Assembly (NCBI RefSeq): GCF_001639145.1 | Contig: NZ_LROY01000001.1 | Coordinates: 250,501 to 314,500, forward strand | Source: Microbulbifer sp. Q7 | Lineage (GTDB): Bacteria > Pseudomonadota > Gammaproteobacteria > Pseudomonadales > Cellvibrionaceae | Reading direction: 5' to 3' | Length of the DNA stretch: 64,000 nucleotides | Shown: positions 57,827-64,000 of the stretch, piece after piece | How positions within the stretch are numbered: position 1 is the first letter of the stretch | Layout of the letters: every line of letters starts with the position of its first letter | Translations under genes and position numbers: made by a program | The notes under the pieces: generated by a model | Databases searched by the model: none | Told to the model about the DNA's origin: nothing | What the model saw: only the letters and a program-made list of their open reading frames with translations

Positions 57827-58723
57827 GTGCAATTGATTGATCCGCTCACGCTGGCCAGTACCCGCGACCTCGCCTGGCTGTCCCGGCACATTGCCGAGGG
57901 CATGCTGCTGGGTATGCAGCACAGCCAGCGTCGCGGCGCCGGCATCGAGTTCCAGCAGTACCGCAGCTACGAACCCGGCGACGCCATCCGGCATATCGAC
58001 TGGAAGCTGTTTGCCCGTTCCGACCGCTACTTTGTGCGCGAGGCCGAGCAGGAAAGCCAGATGCACGTGTGCATTGTGCTCGACACCAGTGCGTCCATGG
58101 CACAGCCGAGTTTTACCCACCCGACGCTGAGCAAACTGCAGTACGCCAAGTGCTGGCTGGCCACCCTGTGCTGGCTGCTGCACAACCAGGGGGATCGCTT
58201 TTCCCTGCTGGCACTGAACGACCGGGGTAACCGCCATGTCCCCGAAGGGCAGGGCGAGGGCCATCACCGGCGCGTGGCGCTGGCGCTGGACGCGCTGCAG
58301 GCGGCAGGCCAGTGGCCGGACCGCGAACAGCTGGCACCGGTGTGGGTGCACTTCGAACAGCCCTGTCAGGTGGTGCTGGTGAGCGATTTCTTCGAGCGCC
58401 ACGAGTCGGGAGAGCTGCGTCAGTTTGCCGCGCGCCTGTCCGCCGCCGGTCGCCCCTGCCTGCCGCTGCAGATTCTGGTGGAGGCGGAGCAGACCTTTCC
58501 CTTTGACGGCGAGCTGAAAATCCGCGATCCGGAAGCACCGGGCATCACCGAGCTCGGCGCCCGCCAACAGCGCGCGGCATATCTGTCTGCGTTTACCGCC
58601 GCGCAAAAAACACTGGCCGCGGATTTTGCCGCGCGGGCATGCCCGCTCACCACCACGACCGTGGAAACCCCCATCGAACATTCCCTGCGTGCCTTTATTC
58701 GCGCCCACCAGAGGGTTGGCTGA
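57827..58723 (+). CDS. DUF58 (vWA-like) protein
   Basis: 298 residues from GTG 57827. The DUF58 signature YEPGDAIRHIDWKLFARSD is present, followed by a vWA-like domain with the MIDAS motif DTSAS near residue 86 (VLDTSASMAQPS). These are the usual MoxR partners and work at the cytoplasmic side. The stop is one base before the BatA-like gene. Confidence 0.93.
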   Translation: MQLIDPLTLASTRDLAWLSRHIAEGMLLGMQHSQRRGAGIEFQQYRSYEPGDAIRHIDWKLFARSDRYFVREAEQESQMHVCIVLDTSASMAQPSFTHPTLSKLQYAKCWLATLCWLLHNQGDRFSLLALNDRGNRHVPEGQGEGHHRRVALALDALQAAGQWPDREQLAPVWVHFEQPCQVVLVSDFFERHESGELRQFAARLSAAGRPCLPLQILVEAEQTFPFDGELKIRDPEAPGITELGARQQRAAYLSAFTAAQKTLAADFAARACPLTTTTVETPIEHSLRAFIRAHQRVG

Positions 58724-58724
58724 G

Positions 58725-59948
58725 ATGCCCTGGCCCCCGGCTTTACTGATGGAGTCGCCCGCCTGGCTGTGGCTCGCCAGCGCGCTCGCGATCCCGCTGC
58801 TGGTCCACCTGCTGCGCCGCAGCCAGCCCCGGGAAATTACCTTTGCCGCGGTGCGCTGGCTGCAACAAAAACCGGCGCGGCGCTGGAATAAATGGATTCT
58901 ACGCGACCGGTGGTTGCTGTTGCTGCGACTGCTGCTGATCCTGTTGCTGGCCCTGCTGCTGGTACAACCGCTTTTGTTGCGCAAGGCACCGCCCTCCGAC
59001 AACACCCTGCTGGTGGACCCGGCAGTGCCGCCGCAGGCCCTCGCGCAGTTTCTGGCGCAGCACCCCCAGCTCATCGACCGCTTCTGGCTGCACCCCAATC
59101 CCGAGCCGCTGCACCAAGCCCCGTCGCCATCGGTGGCACTGTGGCCGGCACTGTCGCAGCTCGCCCACAACCCTCGCTTCCGCCACGCGCATATTCTGCT
59201 GAACCAGGCGGAGAATCCCGACGGGCATCGCGCGCTGCGTGTCAGCCCGCACTGGCAGTGGCACGCGGTGGAAACCAGCGGTGCCAAAGCCGACCCGACA
59301 CTGCCAAAAATCGTGCAGCTGGGTGCGGAGCCCGCGTGGCTCGCACCGGCCATGGGGCAACTGCAGGAAGGCCCGCTGCCGGGACTGACCCTGCAACAGC
59401 GCCCTGCCTCGGCGCTGACGGCGTTAGAGGATGCAGACTGGGTGATTTACGCCGTACCCGGTGCGCTACCGGAGCCCCTGCGCGTGTTTGTGCGCGACGG
59501 CGGCATGCTGGTGACCGATGCGCGAGTTACCGCGGAAGACACGCTCGGTTTTTCGGAAGTGGATGGGGGCAGTGACTTTATTGAGAGTGGCCTTGCGGAT
59601 AGTGGTTATTCGGACAGCGGCCTTGAGGCCGTTGCTATCGGCCGCGGCAGCTGGCTGCGCTACCGGGGCGACTGGCAGAGTGAAAGCTTTTTTCACAACA
59701 ATGCGCTGCCGCAACAGCTGTGGGCCCACTGGTCTGCACAGGACTGGCCGTGGCTGCACCGCTCGCGTGGCCACTGGACTGTCACCCAGCCGCCCGGCGT
59801 ACCGGTAGAAGATGCCGCGGTGAGCCGCGAATTTTCGCAACCGCTGCACTACCCCCTGCTGCTGGCGTTTGCACTGCTACTGCTGCTGGAGCGCGCCGTC
59901 GCACTCTCGCGCCCCACCCTGTTGCACAAGGGAGGTGCCCGTGACTGA
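58725..59948 (+). CDS. BatA-like membrane protein
   Basis: 407 residues from ATG 58725. The N-terminal BatA signature SPAWLWLASALAIPLLVHLL is followed by a RREI-like PREITFAAVRWLQQ, a second hydrophobic helix (LLLLRLLLILLLALLL) and a C-terminal helix near residue 380. The central part has a GATase-like fold (TVEDTLGFSEVD region) with no catalytic Cys obvious. Bat proteins were linked to aerotolerance in Bacteroides. It overlaps the next gene by 8 bases. Confidence 0.85.
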   Translation: MPWPPALLMESPAWLWLASALAIPLLVHLLRRSQPREITFAAVRWLQQKPARRWNKWILRDRWLLLLRLLLILLLALLLVQPLLLRKAPPSDNTLLVDPAVPPQALAQFLAQHPQLIDRFWLHPNPEPLHQAPSPSVALWPALSQLAHNPRFRHAHILLNQAENPDGHRALRVSPHWQWHAVETSGAKADPTLPKIVQLGAEPAWLAPAMGQLQEGPLPGLTLQQRPASALTALEDADWVIYAVPGALPEPLRVFVRDGGMLVTDARVTAEDTLGFSEVDGGSDFIESGLADSGYSDSGLEAVAIGRGSWLRYRGDWQSESFFHNNALPQQLWAHWSAQDWPWLHRSRGHWTVTQPPGVPVEDAAVSREFSQPLHYPLLLAFALLLLLERAVALSRPTLLHKGGARD

Positions 59949-62205
59949 CACAAGCGCGCACCGCACCCCGACCGCACTGAAGCGGGCGATGCTCCGCTGG
60001 TACCTCGCCGGCAGCTGGCCCTACGGGTTGCTGGCCTGCGCGAGCGCACTACTGGTTGCGCTGGCACAGCACTACTGGTCGCTGCCGTCCTGGGCCCTGC
60101 CCACCAGCCTCGCCGCGGTGACCTTGGCATGGGTTGGAGATCGCCACTGGCGGCCATCGCGCACGGAACTCTGCCGCAAACTGGATGCCCGCTATCCGGC
60201 ACTGGAAGACAGCAGTCATTTGCTGCTGGCACCTACCACACATCTGGGCGCGGTGGCGCAACTGCAGCAACAGCGCGTAGAAACTACCCTGCACCAACTG
60301 GCGGCCGACGGTGCGCTCCGCGGTTTCGGCCCGCAGCCGCTGCGCAGCCCACTAGTGAGCGCCGCCGGCGCAGTGCTCGGGCTGCTGGTTTTCTTCGCGA
60401 TGGAACACCGGTATCACCGCGCCGCCCATACCGATCACCGTGGCGATGCCGCACACGCCGTTACCTCGTCGCAAACTGAGACCGCGCTTATTCACAGCGC
60501 GGTCACCCAGATCCAGCCCCCGGCCTACACCGGGCTGGCGCCACGGCAGGACTCGCTGGAATTGACCGCCGCAGAAAACTCACGCATTACCTGGCAGATC
60601 TCCCTCAATACACCCGCTGTGGGGCTGGCTATGCTCGCCGCGGAACAGACGCTGGCCTTTATACCCCGCGACGACCTGCCGAGCCGCCACTGGCAATTGA
60701 CCCGCACCATGGCGCAATCGGATTTCTATCAGCTGGCGGTCACTCCCGCCGGCACCGCCAGAACGCGCGCTGAACCCACGGTGCTGCCCGAGCTGTACAA
60801 CATCGATATCACCGCAGACCGCGCCCCGGCGTTCACCTTTGATGCACCCCGGGACAATGTCACCCTCATCAATGTCGCGCAGGCCAGCGGCTCCCCGCTG
60901 CTGAACGTGCGTGTGTCGGTGACGGATGATTTTCAGGTCGGGGAAACCCACCTGCTGCTCACCCTGGCCAGCGGCAGCGGTGAAAACGTGCGGTTTCGCA
61001 ACGAGCGCATAGCCTTGGAGCCGCACAGTGGCAGCGGCACACGCAAGCACTACCGGTTTGCCATTCCCGTGGACCGCTACCAGATTGAACCCGGCGACGA
61101 GCTCTACTGGCACCTGGAAGCCCGCGACAACCGCGCACCCAGCGCGAACGTCGCCAAAAGCCAGCACTTCATCCTGCGCTGGCCCCAGGAGGAAATTTTT
61201 GGCGTGAGCGATGCCGAGGGTATGGCGATCAAGATACTGCCGGAGTATTTCCGCAGTCAGCGCCAGCTGATTATCGATACCGAGGCGCTGCTAGCCGAAC
61301 AGGACACAATCCCGCCACAGGAATTTCGCGCGCGCTCCGGGTCCCTGGCCTACGAACAGAACCTGCTGCGCATGCGCTACGGCCGCTTTCTCGGCGAAGA
61401 GGACTCGGCCATGGAACACAGCGATGACACCCATAAAACGCCGGAACAAGCACACGGTGCTGATGACCACGACGAGCCGCATCACGATCACCAACAGCAC
61501 GAGAAAAACGACGCGCACGCGCATCACGACGAGCACGCCGAGGGCGGTGCAAGCACCCGCGCCTTCGGCGATGCCACCGGTGTGATCGCCGCCGCCGGGC
61601 ACGCCCACGATACCTCGGAACACGCCACGCTGTTCGACCCGGAAACCAAAGAGCTGCTGCGCAGTGCGCTCAATGCCATGTGGAGCGCGTGGCGGAGTCT
61701 CTCGATTACCGAGCCCCGCGCTTCCCTTCCCCACCAGCACGAAGCACTGCGCTACATCAAACAGGTGCAGCAGGCCTCGCGCATTTACCTGCAGCGGGTG
61801 GGCTTTGAAGCGCCGCCGCTGGATGAGACCCGGCGTCTATCTGGTGAGCACGAGCCGGTAACGCCGCCGCAGGTGCAGCGCGATCGCCAGCAGCCCGAAC
61901 GGGACCACATACTGGCGGTGCTGGCGCAGGTACAAGCAGGCCGGCAACTGGAGGAAGACACCGCAGAAGGGCTGCGGCAACTGCCCTCACTGCGCGACGA
62001 CAGCACCCTGCAGATCACCCTGGCCAAGCACCTGCGTCGCTATCGCCAGCAGCCAGACTGCAGCGACTGCCGTCAACAACTGTCGGCATTCCTCTATGCC
62101 TTACTGCCGCCACCCACGGCCGCGCCCGCGCTGCCGCAGAACCCCGCCCCATCGGGTAGCTACATGGACTGGTTGCGGCAATCCGCGGAGGGTACAGCGC
62201 TATGA
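59941..62205 (+). CDS. DUF4175-like large membrane-anchored protein
   Basis: 754 residues from GTG 59941 (the GTG lies in the stop overlap). Three hydrophobic segments lie in the first 160 residues (near YGLLACASALLVALAQHYW, TSLAAVTLAWVG and AAGAVLGLLVFFAME), then a long extracytoplasmic part with Ig-like stretches (VSVTDDFQVGETHLLLTLAS, YRFAIPVDRYQIEPGDELYW), close to the DUF4175 layout. A His/Asp/Glu-rich segment occupies about residues 493-537, possibly a metal-binding loop. The C-terminal third contains coiled-coil-like helices. Function unknown; coupled to its neighbours by overlaps. Confidence 0.75.
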   Translation: MTDTSAHRTPTALKRAMLRWYLAGSWPYGLLACASALLVALAQHYWSLPSWALPTSLAAVTLAWVGDRHWRPSRTELCRKLDARYPALEDSSHLLLAPTTHLGAVAQLQQQRVETTLHQLAADGALRGFGPQPLRSPLVSAAGAVLGLLVFFAMEHRYHRAAHTDHRGDAAHAVTSSQTETALIHSAVTQIQPPAYTGLAPRQDSLELTAAENSRITWQISLNTPAVGLAMLAAEQTLAFIPRDDLPSRHWQLTRTMAQSDFYQLAVTPAGTARTRAEPTVLPELYNIDITADRAPAFTFDAPRDNVTLINVAQASGSPLLNVRVSVTDDFQVGETHLLLTLASGSGENVRFRNERIALEPHSGSGTRKHYRFAIPVDRYQIEPGDELYWHLEARDNRAPSANVAKSQHFILRWPQEEIFGVSDAEGMAIKILPEYFRSQRQLIIDTEALLAEQDTIPPQEFRARSGSLAYEQNLLRMRYGRFLGEEDSAMEHSDDTHKTPEQAHGADDHDEPHHDHQQHEKNDAHAHHDEHAEGGASTRAFGDATGVIAAAGHAHDTSEHATLFDPETKELLRSALNAMWSAWRSLSITEPRASLPHQHEALRYIKQVQQASRIYLQRVGFEAPPLDETRRLSGEHEPVTPPQVQRDRQQPERDHILAVLAQVQAGRQLEEDTAEGLRQLPSLRDDSTLQITLAKHLRRYRQQPDCSDCRQQLSAFLYALLPPPTAAPALPQNPAPSGSYMDWLRQSAEGTAL

Positions 62206-63881
62206 GTCTGTTTACCGCGCTGTGTCTCATCGGGCTGGCCGTCTCCCTGTGGCTGACGCTGCGACAACGCAACGCCCCGCTGTTGCGACGATCCGGCGCT
62301 GCGCTATTGCAGTCCGTCATCTGGCTGCTGGTGTGGTCGCTGCTGCAGCCACCGTCTGTGCTGCCGCCCACCGAACCCTTCGCCACAGCCGACGCGCCCA
62401 AGATGGCCACTGATGGCCTGAGCCGCGACGCCCTGCGCGACCTGCCGCCGGTGCGCCTGCAACCCCTCGCCGCCAGCCCCAGCCCCGCATGGCAGATGGC
62501 GTGGTCGCGCACAATGACGCTGGGTGAACCACTGATACTGAGCGTTGCCCTGCAAGACGGCGAACAGCCCCCGGTCACACTCACCCTGCAAGATCCTTTC
62601 GGGCACGACATCCACAGCGCGCCACTAAGCGCGGACCGCCCGCGGGCGACGCTGCGGGCGCAGCCCAAAATGGCAGGCAACTGGCTGTACCGGTTGCGTA
62701 TTGAGAGCAACTCAGAAGACCCGGCTTCCGCAGGCGAAGTAGGTATTCACTCCGAGTCCGGGCGCAGCGAGCTGCTGCCGGTCACCGTGCGCGAGGCACA
62801 AAACCCCCGGGTGCTGCTGTGGCTGTCGCGCCCGGGATTTGAAACCGCGGCGCTGGCGCGCTGGTTGCGCCAGTCGGGCACCCCGGCGCAGGTGGTCACC
62901 CAGCTGGCACCGGGCATGCAACGGCGCGAAACCTTCAATGGCCAGCCATTGCACGACGCAGAACTACTCGGCGCGGACAGTCCCTTTGACCTGCTGGTGC
63001 TCGACAGCCGCCTGTGGTCGCAACTGGATGCAGCGCAGCAACGCCGGCTCACCCGTCTGCCCGCGTCCAAGTCGCTGCTGTGGCTGGTCGACAGCGATAG
63101 CCCGGCGGGGTTTGTGGATTACGCCCGCGCGCAAAATATGCCGCTGCGGGCAACCAAGCCCGCCACCGCCAGCTACATGACAGCCGTCATTTCCACCCCC
63201 TCTGTCGCCAACGCCGAGCCGACACCACCGCCGCTGCAGCTTGCCGCTTTGCAGCCTGTGGAAATACTCGATCGCGACGCGCAGATCACCGAGGACGGAC
63301 ACACACTCTACTGGGCACGGGTAGAACCCCGGCAGTCCCTGGGCTTCGTGTTTTTCCGCAACAGCTATCAGTGGCAAACCGCGGGATTCGCCCGCGAACT
63401 GGCCCAGCTGTGGAAACAGCTTGTCGACCGGCAACTGACCTACCAGGGCGGTGACGCCCCCATCCATGTGCGTACCGAAATCCCCCGCGCGCTGCAGCGG
63501 CTCACCCTATGCAGCAGCGGCTTCGGCGACATACCCCTGCCACTGCACAGCCCGCAAAGCGCCAGCGACGCAGACTGGGGGCGCGGCGTGCCCGCCGGTG
63601 CCGACGCCCACGGCCGCTGCTACAGTTACTGGCCGCCAGCGCCGGGCTGGTATCAACTGGGCGACACGGACTTCTCCGTGTACGTGTCTGCCACAGATAC
63701 CTGGCGCGAATGGCAGGCCGGCATGACACGGCAGGAATCCGCACAGATGGCGCGCGCACGCCTTGGGCCGGAAACCGAGAGCCAGTCAGTCCGACAGCCG
63801 ATTCCTCTCCCCTGGCTGGCACTGGCACTGCTTGCGCTGCTGACGCTGACCTGGTGGCGGGAGCGCAGCAGCCTCCGCTAG
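62202..63881 (+). CDS. Two-pass membrane protein with GATase-like domain (Bat/MoxR operon)
   Basis: 559 residues, starting in an ATGA overlap with the DUF4175-like gene. An N-terminal helix pair (about residues 2-20 and 33-50) and a C-terminal helix (PWLALALLALLTLTWW) frame a large extracytoplasmic part. That part has an Ig-like stretch (PVTLTLQDPFGHDI) and a GATase/ThuA-like domain (NPRVLLWLSRPGFETAALAR ... FDLLVLDSRLW) near residues 200-280. I do not recognise a named family. It is the last gene visible in the operon. Confidence 0.7.
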   Translation: MSLFTALCLIGLAVSLWLTLRQRNAPLLRRSGAALLQSVIWLLVWSLLQPPSVLPPTEPFATADAPKMATDGLSRDALRDLPPVRLQPLAASPSPAWQMAWSRTMTLGEPLILSVALQDGEQPPVTLTLQDPFGHDIHSAPLSADRPRATLRAQPKMAGNWLYRLRIESNSEDPASAGEVGIHSESGRSELLPVTVREAQNPRVLLWLSRPGFETAALARWLRQSGTPAQVVTQLAPGMQRRETFNGQPLHDAELLGADSPFDLLVLDSRLWSQLDAAQQRRLTRLPASKSLLWLVDSDSPAGFVDYARAQNMPLRATKPATASYMTAVISTPSVANAEPTPPPLQLAALQPVEILDRDAQITEDGHTLYWARVEPRQSLGFVFFRNSYQWQTAGFARELAQLWKQLVDRQLTYQGGDAPIHVRTEIPRALQRLTLCSSGFGDIPLPLHSPQSASDADWGRGVPAGADAHGRCYSYWPPAPGWYQLGDTDFSVYVSATDTWREWQAGMTRQESAQMARARLGPETESQSVRQPIPLPWLALALLALLTLTWWRERSSLR

Positions 63882-64000
63882 CGGTGTTGGCATCGGCACA
63901 ACAGCAACCGGTGCCCCTGGCTTGCGCACACTGACTGGCTGGCGGTAGCCTGTGTGTCTCACCCGTCACGGAATCCGCATCAGGAACACCCTGCCATGAA
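63882..64000. other. End of window after the operon
   Basis: 119 bases. An ATG at 63996-63998 could begin a new plus-strand gene, but only five bases are visible, so I do not call it. No terminator is seen. Confidence 0.4.

Overview
The window looks like chromosome from a GC-rich marine gammaproteobacterium of the Pseudomonas/Cellvibrio side of the class; a Microbulbifer-like member of the Cellvibrionales is my best guess. Two things support this. The core gene order matches what I remember of Pseudomonas: proC-yggS-pilT-pilU; algR/algZ with argH; cyaY, lptM-lysA-dapF-DUF484-xerC; sutA, amtB-glnK, ubiK, yifB and rep. Between the core genes sit large TonB-dependent receptors typical of marine polymer and nucleoside scavengers. 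The genus is inferred; no rRNA gene is present to test it.

Layout. 1-6.4 kb: partial proC, yggS, the twitching ATPases pilT and pilU, a LysE-type exporter, and an AlgZ/AlgR-like two-component pair. 6.5-12.7 kb: argH, cyaY, lptM, lysA, dapF, a DUF484 gene and xerC, with two dispersed inverted-repeat elements in the gaps. 12.7-23.5 kb: a secreted DUF3604 protein, a SutA-like RNA polymerase factor, amtB flanked by two P-II genes and preceded by a TorF-type porin with a likely sigma-54 promoter, ubiK, yifB, yaiI, a DUF3565 gene and rep. 23.6-33.5 kb: an accessory block with two TonB receptors, a cytochrome c, a MetA-pathway-like outer-membrane protein, and an apparent purine nucleoside operon (TonB receptor, exported adenosine deaminase, lipoprotein of the nucleoside permease family).

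33.9-34.4 kb: a complete tRNA-Arg(CCG) with promoter and terminator, followed by 3.3 copies of a 113-bp tandem repeat. Each full unit carries a copy of the tRNA 3' end split by a 44-nt insertion, which recalls the rtT repeats behind E. coli tyrT. 34.4-41.3 kb: a YHS protein, a DUF885 peptidase, a GFA protein, katG and a quinone-oxidoreductase-like protein. 41.5-46.5 kb: a tight three-gene unit of a FAN1-like VRR-NUC nuclease, an XPD/DinG-type helicase with an N-terminal RecB/Cas4-like nuclease domain, and an HExxH protein; it may be a DNA crosslink repair cassette. 46.5-51 kb: a TauE/SafE exporter, a pirin, a second DUF885 peptidase and an SDR enzyme.

51.3-63.9 kb: nine co-directional genes with very short gaps. 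A TldD/TldE/TldD triplet (both TldDs with Tat-like leaders) is followed by DUF4159, MoxR, DUF58, a BatA-like protein, a DUF4175-like protein with a His-rich segment, and a two-pass membrane protein. It resembles Bat/MoxR envelope operons joined to a peptide-processing protease. This unit, the FAN1/helicase/HExxH unit and the tRNA-derived repeats are the most interesting parts of the window.
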